43,213 nt of DNA from Candidatus Buchananbacteria bacterium RIFCSPHIGHO2_02_FULL_39_17 (GCA_001817425.1 MHII01000010.1:1-43213), one strand, 5' to 3'. Positions 18,030 to 27,538 are shown, counted from the first letter of the stretch. The notes: generated by a model from the letters alone, not told the origin. Program-made: numbers and translations.

Positions 18030-18070
18030 GGAGGCTGGGTCACAAAGACTTTTCAGCCTCCATTTTATTT
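18030..18070 (+). terminator. Rho-independent terminator
   Basis: ggaggctg..cagcctcc followed by attttattt. Confidence 0.75.
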
Positions 18071-18114
18071 ATAACAAAATTAAAAAAAGGCCGATTTTGT
18101 GATATCAAAAAAAA

Positions 18115-18151
18115 CAACAAATAAAAAACCGTAACGGATAACCGCTACGGT
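18115..18151 (-). terminator. Rho-independent terminator for the PyrB-PyrI fusion gene
   Basis: Minus-strand ACCGTAGCGGTTATCCGTTACGGT followed by TTTTTTATTTG. Confidence 0.85.
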
Positions 18152-18161
18152 CGAACTTTAC

Positions 18162-19898
18162 CTAAAAACCAATCAAAGAACCAAAAGTATGCCGCACCAC
18201 TCGTTCGGCATGGTATTGATGCTGACAAAAAGCGCATTCCAGCCAGACAGTTGAACCAGCTTGACCGTTAACCCAAAAAAACGTCTTGGCTAATGGCTCG
18301 GTTTCAGAGTTAGTAATACAATGTATATTAGGGCATTTGAAAATCTCATCAACTGCCCTTGGCAGTGAAGGACAGATTTTAAGATAGCCATCCCTGCCCT
18401 CTGCTTCCAACTCCGGATAAGCCAGACTTAATCTAATCTCCGGTGAAACCAAAATCCAGATACCAGCCAATTGAGGCAAAACGCGAAGATTGGGATACCA
18501 TAACTCACCTTTTGTCCCCAAAGTTTCTGAACGGAACTCCTCGCCAATTAAACGCCTATGGCCTTTACTCCAGCCGAATTGATCATTAATCGTTCTAACC
18601 ACCCCGACAAGTTCTGGCCGAACGGCATTAATCACCACCCCATTTCGAAGAATCATTGAGACCGCTTCCGTGTCAGCGGCATACCGAGTTTCTAATTCAG
18701 CATGCTTATTTGCCAACTTCATGGTTTTAATAATGTTTTGACCAGGCACGAACTCAACAGGCGGAATATTCAAAAGCGTTGCCTCTGAATGAAAGCGGTT
18801 ATTGTAACAACGCCAAATAACTTCCTGACGAATATACCGGCCCATCGATGACTGCATCTTAGCAATCACCTTAGGGTGATTTCTTAGTTCAGCTGGTATG
18901 GTTGGTGTCATTTCGTCATATGGCTTAGCATCCATCACTTCACCACCAAAATTGTCCAAAAAATCTTGGGACAGCCTGTAAGGGGCAATAATCCGCCGCA
19001 CCTCATCGGCTTGTTCCTGAATATGTTTAGGCAATCGCTCAACCTGAACACGAATGAAGTAAGCAATGTTTGCCTTGATCGCATCATTTAAATCAGAGCT
19101 AATTTGAGCGCGTTCGCCTAAAAAGTCAAGACACCACTGCTCAACTTGAAAATCAACGGGTTTGCTTGGCGCAATGAAGATAAATTTGATGTCAAACCAC
19201 CGCCCCGCATTAATCCAAGTATGGGTGACTCGGCTTTCATGCAAACCGCCAATAAAAGCAACTGTCAGATTGTCTAATGCCTCGGTGATAATTTTGTCCA
19301 AAAAATCATCAGCATCGCCTCGGGCAAAGACCTCTTCTAAAATCCGGATTGTTTCCGAATTTTTCCAACGAATTGTTAACCGGCGGCAGACAATGGTCAT
19401 CACGTCCAACATAAATTGAGTTGGGTGTTCGCGCGTCCCCTCGCCACAACTGATAAAAGAAAGTTCTCTACTTACCCATTGATAGTCGTTAACGGTTTCT
19501 AAGACTCTGGCTAAGTGCAGCATCAAGCCTTCAACGCCAAAACGACCGGCAATAACATGAACGCCGTGCTCTTGCATGGTTTCAACAGTTTCCCAGTAAG
19601 ACTCACCCTTTTTTAAGGAAAGAGAACTGGGATCAATATATCTGACCCGAAAGCCAATGTCTTCACCAGCCGCGCCAGTCGACAAAATCGTACGCGAACT
19701 GTTTTCACCGCCGAACACGTCCAGGCCGGGCTTCTGCCCGTTGGGCAGTAAACCAACCTTTAATTCAGGTCGAACTGGCTCATTTTTCAAATCGGCGAGA
19801 AGGCGGCGTAATCCACCTCTGACATAATCACAAACTTCTTGGCGTGCCGCTTCTCGTTCTGGCCCTAAGTACCTAACTCCCAACAAATGCTTTCTCAT
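18162..19898 (-). CDS. pyrBI: Aspartate carbamoyltransferase, PyrB-PyrI fusion (catalytic and regulatory chain in one polypeptide)
   Basis: PyrB-like ENSSRTILS, SLKKGESYWET, EHPTQFMLD, RVQVER; PyrI-like GVVINAVRPELVGVV and zinc site CPNIHC...CAFC. Confidence 0.85.
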   Translation of the reverse strand: MRKHLLGVRYLGPEREAARQEVCDYVRGGLRRLLADLKNEPVRPELKVGLLPNGQKPGLDVFGGENSSRTILSTGAAGEDIGFRVRYIDPSSLSLKKGESYWETVETMQEHGVHVIAGRFGVEGLMLHLARVLETVNDYQWVSRELSFISCGEGTREHPTQFMLDVMTIVCRRLTIRWKNSETIRILEEVFARGDADDFLDKIITEALDNLTVAFIGGLHESRVTHTWINAGRWFDIKFIFIAPSKPVDFQVEQWCLDFLGERAQISSDLNDAIKANIAYFIRVQVERLPKHIQEQADEVRRIIAPYRLSQDFLDNFGGEVMDAKPYDEMTPTIPAELRNHPKVIAKMQSSMGRYIRQEVIWRCYNNRFHSEATLLNIPPVEFVPGQNIIKTMKLANKHAELETRYAADTEAVSMILRNGVVINAVRPELVGVVRTINDQFGWSKGHRRLIGEEFRSETLGTKGELWYPNLRVLPQLAGIWILVSPEIRLSLAYPELEAEGRDGYLKICPSLPRAVDEIFKCPNIHCITNSETEPLAKTFFWVNGQAGSTVWLECAFCQHQYHAERVVRHTFGSLIGF

Positions 19899-19943
19899 CT
19901 CTACTGCTCCTCTTTTCCTAATTTCCGCATATTATCTAGGCAC

Positions 19944-19995
19944 AAAAAAATAACGGCCTTTTGCCGTTTTTTCACAGGTTGTCAAAGAAACAACC
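19944..19995 (-). promoter_or_regulatory. Candidate attenuator in the pyrBI leader
   Basis: Minus-strand GGTTGTTTCTTTGACAACC hairpin followed by AACGGCAAAAGGCCGTTATTTTTTT terminator-like hairpin, before the SD and start codon. Confidence 0.65.
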
Positions 19996-20006
19996 CCCTT
20001 CAACAG

Positions 20007-20035
20007 ATATTAGCATTCCTGATAAATTAAGTCAA
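20007..20035 (-). promoter_or_regulatory. Sigma70-like promoter TTGACT-N17-TAATAT for pyrBI
   Basis: Reverse complement of 20030-20035 and 20007-20012, spacer 17. Confidence 0.65.
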
Positions 20036-20587
20036 GGATAATTTTGCCATTAATTTTTCTGACCCCAATTCTGATTCCAGATGATATTTTAAAAAATTGG
20101 CTAACTTAGCGGCATGCTGACTAATCTCGGCTGAAGGCGTAAATCCTAACAGAGAAAGAAGTTTTATCGTAAAGGCTTGTTTCACCATCTGCCACTCCGC
20201 CCAATTAAACTGGTTAATATCTAAAACGTTGAAATATTTAACGAGGAGAAAAAAAATCTTTTCATCCCTAAGACCAATTTTAGTTAACCGATCAATAATT
20301 TCTAAAGCAAAGCTGGCTAAAACAATTTTTTTCAAATCATGACCAATTTTCAAAAAATTTCTTTGAATTTGGGCCGCGGCGATATGGTCGTAATTTCTCC
20401 CAGAGGCAATCATCAAATCAATCACCGCCAAACTCTTGAGTTGGCTATTAAGCTTACTTTGAATTTTTTTTGTCCCTCGGCCCAAAGCTAAAATTTTTCC
20501 TTTTTTTTGAGTGTAAATCGTAAAAATCTGATCGGCTTCACCGCGATCAATTTGTTTTAAGATGATGCCCGGGGTTTGGTAAGTCAT
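20027..20587 (-). CDS. recO: DNA repair protein RecO (short form)
   Basis: TPGIILKQIDRGEADQIFTIYTQKKGKILALGRGTKKIQSKL; 186 aa. Confidence 0.88.
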   Translation of the reverse strand: MTYQTPGIILKQIDRGEADQIFTIYTQKKGKILALGRGTKKIQSKLNSQLKSLAVIDLMIASGRNYDHIAAAQIQRNFLKIGHDLKKIVLASFALEIIDRLTKIGLRDEKIFFLLVKYFNVLDINQFNWAEWQMVKQAFTIKLLSLLGFTPSAEISQHAAKLANFLKYHLESELGSEKLMAKLSLT

Positions 20588-20673
20588 AAAAATTTAAAAT
20601 GTAAAAATCAAAATTTAAAATGACAATATAAAATGTTAAAATTGAAAAGTTGCCAAAGGCAAATACCTAAATT

Positions 20674-21174
20674 TTACATTTTTATTTTTACATTTTTCAT
20701 TTTATCTAAGTGACTCTGTAGTATCAGCATTGCCGCCACGGCGTCATCCGGCCCCTTTTTTACCAAATCTCTACGCAAACCATTGGCTAATTTAGTACTT
20801 AAACGCTCGTCTTCTAATTCAACTGGTAAATCAAGATTTTTTTTCAGCCAATTAACAAAATTTAAAACTTCTTTCATCTGCTGATTTTGCAAATCAACTT
20901 GCCGCCAAAAAATTTTTTTACTGCCGTTTTGCATGCTTACCGGCACGCCAACAATAATTTTTTCAATTTGATTTTGTTGGCAAATTAACTCAAGCCGCGC
21001 TTTAATTTGACTTTGATTTTGACCAATCAAAACTTCGAGAGGTAAAGCTAATCTATGGCCTTCGTCAGAAACCGCCAAACCAATTTTTTTCCTCCCGTAA
21101 TCGATACCCAAAATTGACATAATTAAATTTTTAATTTTTAAATTCGAATTTTGATTCAATTTTGAATAACCCAA
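20674..21174 (-). CDS. ruvX: RuvX/YqgF putative Holliday junction resolvase
   Basis: ILGIDYGRKKIGLAVSDEGHRLALPL...IIVGVPV...VELEDERLST; true start likely at the internal MSILGIDYG Met. Confidence 0.93.
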   Translation of the reverse strand: MGYSKLNQNSNLKIKNLIMSILGIDYGRKKIGLAVSDEGHRLALPLEVLIGQNQSQIKARLELICQQNQIEKIIVGVPVSMQNGSKKIFWRQVDLQNQQMKEVLNFVNWLKKNLDLPVELEDERLSTKLANGLRRDLVKKGPDDAVAAMLILQSHLDKMKNVKIKM

Positions 21175-21269
21175 TTTTGAAACATTAAGATATTAAGATA
21201 TTGAATCGAAATTAAAAATTCTAAATTCAAATTTTAATCCCTTTAATTAATAAATAAAAACTAAACAAT

Positions 21270-22058
21270 TCAAATTTTAGTCAGTATCTCACAACCATTT
21301 TCTGTTACGACAATAGTGTGTTCAAAATGCGCACATAAACTCCCATCAGCCGTAACAATAGTTAGACCATCAGCCAAAGTTTTCACGTCTGATTCACCAA
21401 TATTAATCATTGGTTCAATCGCCAAAACCATGCCCTCTTTTAATTCAATTACTGGTTGAGACGGCTGATAAAAATTAGGAATCCGCGGCTCTTCATGAAC
21501 CGCATAGCCAACGCCATGACCGACTAATTGGCGCACCACGGAAAAACCTTGACTTTCCACATAATCCTGAATGGCTTTGCCAATATCTGACAAAATATTT
21601 CCGGGTTTTACTTGACTAATACCAATCATTAAGGATTTCTGCGTGACCTTAATTAGTTTTCTGGCGATCGCCGAAATTTGGCCAATCGGAATCGTCACCG
21701 CCAAATCAGTGTAGAATCCGTCTTGAGCCGGATATTTCATCCCAATATCAAGGCTTAAAATATCGCCTTTTTTCAATTGATAATTACTGGCTGGTGTGTG
21801 AACCAACTGTTCATTGACCGAAGCGCAAATAGTGGTGGGAAAAGATTGATCGGCCTCGTGATCCCGATGATTTTTAAAGGCCGGCGCGCCGCCTGCCTCT
21901 AAAATTAATTTTTCGGCTAATTGATCGAGGGCAATGGTTTTGCTGCCCGGTTTTACCGCCTTAATTAATTGTTCTAAAATTAAAGCCAGTTTTTTGCCGC
22001 CTTCAGCTAAAATTTTTATCTCTTCTGGTTTTTTTATGGTAATCATAAAATAATTCAA
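21270..22058 (-). CDS. map: Methionine aminopeptidase, type I
   Basis: LSLDIGMKYPAQDGFYTDLAVTI, VGHGVGYAVHEEPRIPN, MVLAIEPM. Confidence 0.97.
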   Translation of the reverse strand: MNYFMITIKKPEEIKILAEGGKKLALILEQLIKAVKPGSKTIALDQLAEKLILEAGGAPAFKNHRDHEADQSFPTTICASVNEQLVHTPASNYQLKKGDILSLDIGMKYPAQDGFYTDLAVTIPIGQISAIARKLIKVTQKSLMIGISQVKPGNILSDIGKAIQDYVESQGFSVVRQLVGHGVGYAVHEEPRIPNFYQPSQPVIELKEGMVLAIEPMINIGESDVKTLADGLTIVTADGSLCAHFEHTIVVTENGCEILTKI

Positions 22059-22167
22059 AAGTCAAAAGTCAAAAGTCAAAATTTAGGAATTCGCCTTCGG
22101 CGAATAATTTTAAATTATAAATCTTAATTATATAAAATAATCCCAATTAGCGATTTGCGATTAGCGA

Positions 22168-22827
22168 TTAGCTATTTTGGTGGATAATTTTTTCAATCTG
22201 CTGATAAACTTCTTCAATAGATTTTGATCCGTCAATATGGTATAAAATTCCGTCTTTGAGGTAAGCGGCGAAAATTGGTTCAGTTTCTTGATGATAAATT
22301 GCTAAACGCTTTTTAATCGCTTCAAGTTGGTCATCATCTCGTTTAAATAAGGCATGACCGCAACGGTCACAAACGCCTGTCTTTTTGGGTGGGTTAAAAT
22401 CTAAATGATAGCTTAAGCCGCACTTACAAGCCAAACGACCGCCCAAACGTCTGATGGCCTCCTGATCGATTAATTCAATAACAATGACAAAATCAATTTT
22501 TGTTAATTGATACAAAAAATCAAACTGAACCTGATCTCTCGGATAACCATCTAAAACAAAACCAACCGCGCAATCCGGTTGGTCAATCCGATTTTTGACA
22601 ATTTCGTTCGTTAAATCATCAGACACAAGTTTACCCGCATTAATATAAACGCCAATTTTCTTGCCTAATTCAGTCTGATTTTTAAGATGGTAACGAAAAA
22701 TATCACCAGTTGAAATATAAGGTAAGTGATGTCGGCGCGCAATTAATTCTGCTTGGGTACCCTTGCCTGAACCTTGAGGACCAAAAATAATAATTCTCAT
22801 AACCAATAAAGTAAAGTTAAAAAGCAA
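22168..22827 (-). CDS. adk: Adenylate kinase (zinc-lid type)
   Basis: IIIFGPQGSGKGTQAELIA, GFVLDGYPRD, lid with CKC...CDRCG. Confidence 0.97.
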   Translation of the reverse strand: MLFNFTLLVMRIIIFGPQGSGKGTQAELIARRHHLPYISTGDIFRYHLKNQTELGKKIGVYINAGKLVSDDLTNEIVKNRIDQPDCAVGFVLDGYPRDQVQFDFLYQLTKIDFVIVIELIDQEAIRRLGGRLACKCGLSYHLDFNPPKKTGVCDRCGHALFKRDDDQLEAIKKRLAIYHQETEPIFAAYLKDGILYHIDGSKSIEEVYQQIEKIIHQNS

Positions 22828-22847
22828 TGCCGCAAAAACTTTTAACT

Positions 22848-23087
22848 TTACCCCCTTATTGACTTTAACAAACTTTCTTTATCAACTTCCGAAATTTCCC
22901 CTTTTGCCCTAAGCTCTTTCACGACTCTCTTAATTTCCTCCTCACTCACGCCACCATCGTCAAGTTCCTTAATCAAAACCGTTAAAATCGTCTATCGTTG
23001 CCGAAAATCAAGACTTGGCAATTGAAATAAAACGTCTTTGATTTGCTGACTGGTCTTAAAAATTTTTTTTGAAGAAAAAAATCCCAT
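22848..23087 (-). pseudogene. Small ORF interrupted by one in-frame TAG
   Basis: MGFFSSKKIFKTSQQIKDVLFQLPSLDFRQR*TILTVLIKELDDGGVSEEEIKRVVKELRAKGEISEVDKESLLKSIRG; TAG at 22992-22994. Confidence 0.6.
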
Positions 23088-23230
23088 ATTCCCTCCGGTC
23101 GCTGAAGCGACCTCGGTTAAATTTAAACCCGCCTGCCACCCGCCTTTAATTATTCTTTAAAATTAAAATTGTTTAGCTAGATTTAATTCTATCTCTAATA
23201 AATCTCTTTCAGCAGTTATTGGCGGGCAGG

Positions 23231-23327
23231 TCTCAAAAATAAAAATTATGGAGTCCCGGTCGCCTTCGGCGACCGAAAACGGAATAATTACCTAAATTTT
23301 GATTTTTGACTTTTGAATTTTAACTTT
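23231..23327. repeat. Intergenic repeat with variable central hairpin (copy 1)
   Basis: tctcaaaaataaaaattatggagtccc[ggtcgccttcggcgacc]..ggaataattacctaaattttgattttt; copy 2 at 32431-32519. Confidence 0.9.
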
Positions 23328-24605
23328 TTAAAGTCCTTCATAGTCGCGCATGGTTAATTGCGACTCAATTTTTTTATAAGTTTCAATGACCACTGAAACC
23401 ACAATTAAAAGGCTGGTGCCGCCAACGGCTAAAGTTGTAATCCCGGTGAAGCTCCTTAAAGCCAAAGGCAAAACCGAAATAATCCCTAAAAATAAAGCCC
23501 CGGCTAAAATAATACGATTAGTCGTATTTTTAAGATAATCAACGGTTTGGTGGCCGGGCCGAATCCCCGGGATAAAGCCGCCCTGTTTTTGCAAATTTTC
23601 CGCAATTTGATCCGGATGAAAAATAACTTCCGTGTAAAAATAAGTAAAAGCAAAAACCAAAAGAAAATATAAAACACCGTAAAATATCTGATTTTGAAAT
23701 AAAGCAATAGTTTTTTCCGCTAAGCTGACTAAAATTTGAGTTTTTGCCGTCAAAAAGAATTGAGCGATCATTGGCGGAAATAAAATAATAGAAATAGCAA
23801 AAATAATTGGAATCACTCCGGCCATGTTTACCCGCAATGGCAAATGAGTATTGACCCCGCCGTACATTTTCATCCCCCGCACTCGTTTAGCATAAGAAAC
23901 GGGTACATTGCGCTGACCTTCAGTAATAATCACCACCCCCACAATAGTCAAAATGGCGATAAAAACAAAAAGCAAAAGATTAATTAATTGAGTATTATCA
24001 AAAACTAAGAAAGTTTGCTGTAGCGCTTGAGGCAATCCAGAAACGATGCCAGCAAAAATCAAAAGCGAGATGCCGTTACCGACATGTTTTTCGGAAATTA
24101 ATTCACCAAGCCACATCAAAAAAATCGTTCCGGCCGTTGAAGTTACAATAATCATTAACAGCCGCCAAGGAGTTAAATCAAGAAAAATTTGAGCCGATGA
24201 CTGACGGAGTAAAGCAACCAAACCATAGCCTTGCATCGCGGCCAAAGGGATAGTCAGCATTCTGGTCCACTGATTAATCCGGCGTTGACCAGCTTCACCT
24301 TCTTTAGAAATCTCTTCTAGGCGCGGGATAATCATAATCAAAAGTTGAAAAATAATTGATGCGGTAATATAAGGCGCCACGCCCATCGCCACAATGGAAA
24401 AATTTTCCATACCGCCGCCAGACAAAATATTCATAATGCCCAAAAGCTGGTTAGCGGAAAAAAAATCCTTTAAGGCCTTAGCGTCAATACCCGGAATCGG
24501 AATATGGGCGGCGATACGAAAAATTGCCAGCATCGCGGCAACAAAAACAATACTCTGTCGTAAATCTTTAATTTTCCAAATTTGAACTAATTTTTTCCAC
24601 CACAT
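23328..24605 (-). CDS. secY: Preprotein translocase subunit SecY
   Basis: FRIAAHIPIPGIDAKAL, GVAPYITASIIFQLL, GNGISLLIFAGIVSGLP, GGFIPGIRPG. Confidence 0.98.
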   Translation of the reverse strand: MWWKKLVQIWKIKDLRQSIVFVAAMLAIFRIAAHIPIPGIDAKALKDFFSANQLLGIMNILSGGGMENFSIVAMGVAPYITASIIFQLLIMIIPRLEEISKEGEAGQRRINQWTRMLTIPLAAMQGYGLVALLRQSSAQIFLDLTPWRLLMIIVTSTAGTIFLMWLGELISEKHVGNGISLLIFAGIVSGLPQALQQTFLVFDNTQLINLLLFVFIAILTIVGVVIITEGQRNVPVSYAKRVRGMKMYGGVNTHLPLRVNMAGVIPIIFAISIILFPPMIAQFFLTAKTQILVSLAEKTIALFQNQIFYGVLYFLLVFAFTYFYTEVIFHPDQIAENLQKQGGFIPGIRPGHQTVDYLKNTTNRIILAGALFLGIISVLPLALRSFTGITTLAVGGTSLLIVVSVVIETYKKIESQLTMRDYEGL

Positions 24606-24657
24606 AAGTCAGAAAGTAAGAGCTTAAGAAAGTAAAAGCTTAAGAGAGTAAGAAAGA

Positions 24658-25134
24658 TTATTTCTTATTTCTTAATAACTTATTACTTACCAACTGGGCT
24701 TGGCCACCTACTTCCATTATAGCCTTTTTTGCCGATTCTGAAAAAGCATTAGCCAAAACATTTAACTTTTTCGTTAATTTACCTTGACCGAGGATCTTAA
24801 TCCCATTTTTTATTTCCAGAGTGAGACCTTTGGCAATAATTTTTGCTGGATTAACAATTTCGTTAGCAGAAAAATTTTTCTCTAACTGATCCAAATTAAT
24901 AATCACAAATTTACCTTTTTGGCTTTTAAACCCACCGATTTTCGGCTTATTTTTCAAAAGTTGCTTTAAGCCTCTTAGCTTCAATCCCTTCTTACCACCT
25001 GAACGAGCCCGCTGTCCCTTTAAGCCGCGCCCGCTATAAGTGCCATGACCAGAGGCATTACCTCGGCCCACTCGCTTGCGTTTCTTTTTGGCGCCAAAAT
25101 TAATTTTTAAATTATCTAAAGTTAATTCCACCAT
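24658..25134 (-). CDS. rplO: 50S ribosomal protein L15
   Basis: KKKRKRVGRGNASGHGTYSGRGLKGQRARSGG. Confidence 0.97.
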   Translation of the reverse strand: MVELTLDNLKINFGAKKKRKRVGRGNASGHGTYSGRGLKGQRARSGGKKGLKLRGLKQLLKNKPKIGGFKSQKGKFVIINLDQLEKNFSANEIVNPAKIIAKGLTLEIKNGIKILGQGKLTKKLNVLANAFSESAKKAIMEVGGQAQLVSNKLLRNKK

Positions 25135-25142
25135 AAAAATAA

Positions 25143-25706
25143 TTAACCATTAATATTATCATTAATATTATCATTCTTTTTTTCTAATTTTTCTAATGAT
25201 TTTTTTGGTTCAACTCGCTTCAGCATCTTTAGAGCATTAATTGTTGCCCAAACATTGTTGATTTTATTTTGGGAACCTAGAATTTTAGCCACGATGTTAG
25301 AAATGCCGGACAGATCTAAAACCGCCCGGACGGCACCACCGGCAATAATACCAGTTCCTTTCGGTGCTGGTTTAATTAAAATTTTTGCCGCGCCAAATTT
25401 TACATCAACCCGATGAGGAATCGTCTCATTAATAATCGGAACATTAATCAAATTTTTTCTCGCTTTAGTCGCGGCTTTTCTCACAGCTAAAGTCACGTCA
25501 GCCCCTTTAGCCACCGCGGCGCCCACTCGGCCCGCCCGATCACCAACGACAACGCAAGTCCGAAAGCGCATTCTTTTGCCACCAGCCATAACTCGCGTCA
25601 CCCGAGCAATATCAATAATCGCTTGGTCAAAATCTTTATCTTTTTCAAAACCTTTACCCATTTTTCCTGAAGTCGCTTTATTATTTTTTTTAGTCGTATT
25701 GACCAT
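25143..25706 (-). CDS. rpsE: 30S ribosomal protein S5
   Basis: ARVTRVMAGGKRMRFRTCVVVGDRAGRVG, APKGTGIIAGGAVRAVLDLSG. Confidence 0.97.
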   Translation of the reverse strand: MVNTTKKNNKATSGKMGKGFEKDKDFDQAIIDIARVTRVMAGGKRMRFRTCVVVGDRAGRVGAAVAKGADVTLAVRKAATKARKNLINVPIINETIPHRVDVKFGAAKILIKPAPKGTGIIAGGAVRAVLDLSGISNIVAKILGSQNKINNVWATINALKMLKRVEPKKSLEKLEKKNDNINDNING

Positions 25707-25734
25707 AACAATTAATATTTATTATGATTGAAAA

Positions 25735-26094
25735 TTAAAATTTAAGGCCGCCAGCCCGAGCGCCATCGGCCACAGCCTGGACTCGACCATGATATTGATA
25801 ACTACTTTTATCAAAAACTACCTGAATAACTCCTAACTTTTGCGCTTTTTGAGCAATTAATTTTCCCGTCTCTAAAGCCTTTTGACTTTTAGTCATTTTT
25901 TGATTATTAATTTCTTGGTCAGAGGCCGCCACCAAAGTCACCCCCAACTGATCATCAATTAGCTGGACATACAAGTGATTAAGACTACGAAAAACATTTA
26001 AACGCGGACATTTAGCTGTACCAAAAATTTTTGCTCGCGTGCGAATCTTCCGTCTTAACCTTTTTTCCTGTTTAATTTTTTGATGCCGTGTCAT
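25735..26094 (-). CDS. rplR: 50S ribosomal protein L18
   Basis: PRLNVFRSLNHLYVQLIDD...YHGRVQAVADGARAGGL. Confidence 0.96.
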   Translation of the reverse strand: MTRHQKIKQEKRLRRKIRTRAKIFGTAKCPRLNVFRSLNHLYVQLIDDQLGVTLVAASDQEINNQKMTKSQKALETGKLIAQKAQKLGVIQVVFDKSSYQYHGRVQAVADGARAGGLKF

Positions 26095-26104
26095 AAATTT
26101 ACTA

Positions 26105-26653
26105 TTAAGCAGTGTCTTTCATGGCGGTTTTACCAGCTTTACGACGAATAATTTCCGTACTATATTTAATGCCTTTACCTTTATAAGGTTCTGGTTTACG
26201 TAAAGCCCTAATCTCAGCGGCCGTGTTGCCAACTAATTGCTTGTCACTGCCAAAAATGGTAACCATATTTTTTTCAACTTTAATTTCAATTCCTTTGGGT
26301 ATTTGAAACTCAATTGGATGAGAATAACCAAGCTTCAAAATTAGAGTATCCCCGCTAACTGTTCCTTTATAACCAATACCATTAATTTCCAATTTCTTAG
26401 AAAAACCTTCAGTCACACCAAGCACCATATTAGCAATTAACCGGCGGAAAAGCCCCCACAATGACCGTTGTCTTTTCTCTTCTGAATTTTTGACTGAAAT
26501 AATAAGTTGGTCATCTTCATGTCTAACATTAACCAACGGATGGATTTCTTTGGATAATTCACCTTTAGGTCCTTTAATCGAAAATTTCTGACCAGTAATT
26601 TTCGCTTCCACCCCGGCGGGAATTAAAATGGGTTGTTTGCCAATGCGACTCAT
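26105..26653 (-). CDS. rplF: 50S ribosomal protein L6
   Basis: MSRIGKQPILIPAGV...RKPEPYKGKGIKY. Confidence 0.97.
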   Translation of the reverse strand: MSRIGKQPILIPAGVEAKITGQKFSIKGPKGELSKEIHPLVNVRHEDDQLIISVKNSEEKRQRSLWGLFRRLIANMVLGVTEGFSKKLEINGIGYKGTVSGDTLILKLGYSHPIEFQIPKGIEIKVEKNMVTIFGSDKQLVGNTAAEIRALRKPEPYKGKGIKYSTEIIRRKAGKTAMKDTA

Positions 26654-26688
26654 AATTTAACAATTAACAGTTAACTATTAACAATTAA

Positions 26689-27090
26689 TTAATAAACCTC
26701 ACAAATAATTTCACCACCCAAGTGTCGTTTCTTTGCTTCTTTATTAGTCATAATGCCTTGGGGGGTAGAAATAATGGCTAAACCTAAGTTATTTAAAACC
26801 ACAGGCAACTGGCCGGCTTTTTGATAAACTCTACGGCCTGGTTTACTGATTCGCTTTAAATTACTAATCGCCGGCTCACGGCCCAAATATTTAAGGCCAA
26901 CTTTTAATTCATCGTAACTATTACTCCCCTTACTTTTTTCAATTATTTCCGCCATTGTTAAATAACCAGCGCCAACTAAAATTTTCGCAATCGCCAATTT
27001 GACTTTAGAATAAGGCAAAACCACCTCTGACTTATGAACAGCCAAGGCATTTCTAATTTGTGATAACATATCAGCAATTGGATCAGTCAT
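26689..27090 (-). CDS. rpsH: 30S ribosomal protein S8
   Basis: MTDPIADMLSQIRNAL...ISTPQGIMTNKEAKKRHLGGEIICEVY. Confidence 0.97.
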   Translation of the reverse strand: MTDPIADMLSQIRNALAVHKSEVVLPYSKVKLAIAKILVGAGYLTMAEIIEKSKGSNSYDELKVGLKYLGREPAISNLKRISKPGRRVYQKAGQLPVVLNNLGLAIISTPQGIMTNKEAKKRHLGGEIICEVY

Positions 27091-27199
27091 AACTTTAGCT
27101 TATTAGCTTATTAGCTTGTAGCTTCTCAGATTCTTTATTTTTAGCTTTCATTTTAATCCCTTTCCTAAAAAGCTAAAAAGCTACAAGCTACCAGCTAAT

Positions 27200-27400
27200 T
27201 TACCAGCTGGATTTGCGAATGCCCGGAATCTGACCATTATCGGCTAATTCGCGAAAGCAAATTCGACACAAATTAAAATCGCGCATGTATCCCCTGGCCC
27301 GACCGCAACGCCAACAGCGCCGCACCAGCCGCGTTGAATATTTTGGTTTTTTTAAAATTTTAGAAATTTTTGCTTGTGTCGACATAATCGGTAGTAACAC
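27200..27400 (-). CDS. rpsN: 30S ribosomal protein S14 (type Z, zinc-binding)
   Basis: [38 protein letters not shown]. Confidence 0.96.
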   Translation of the reverse strand: MLLPIMSTQAKISKILKKPKYSTRLVRRCWRCGRARGYMRDFNLCRICFRELADNGQIPGIRKSSW

Positions 27401-27538
27401 TTTGATTTATTTCTATAAATAATTTAGATGAATATTCCAAGAATATTTACAGAATATAACAAAGAATTATTAATTAGTTACTTTTGTTTCCTGCTCCGGC
27501 AGGAAACTTATCAAAGTTTCACTACCGGTCATAAAATT

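Noticed and set aside
17797-18102. 101-aa ORF overlapping the 88-aa gene
   Set aside because: Alternate frame without SD; it reads through the terminator hairpin.
22848-23087. Genetic-code reassignment of TAG
   Set aside because: Only one interrupted small ORF is seen; all conserved genes in the window fit the standard stop codons supplied in the ORF track.
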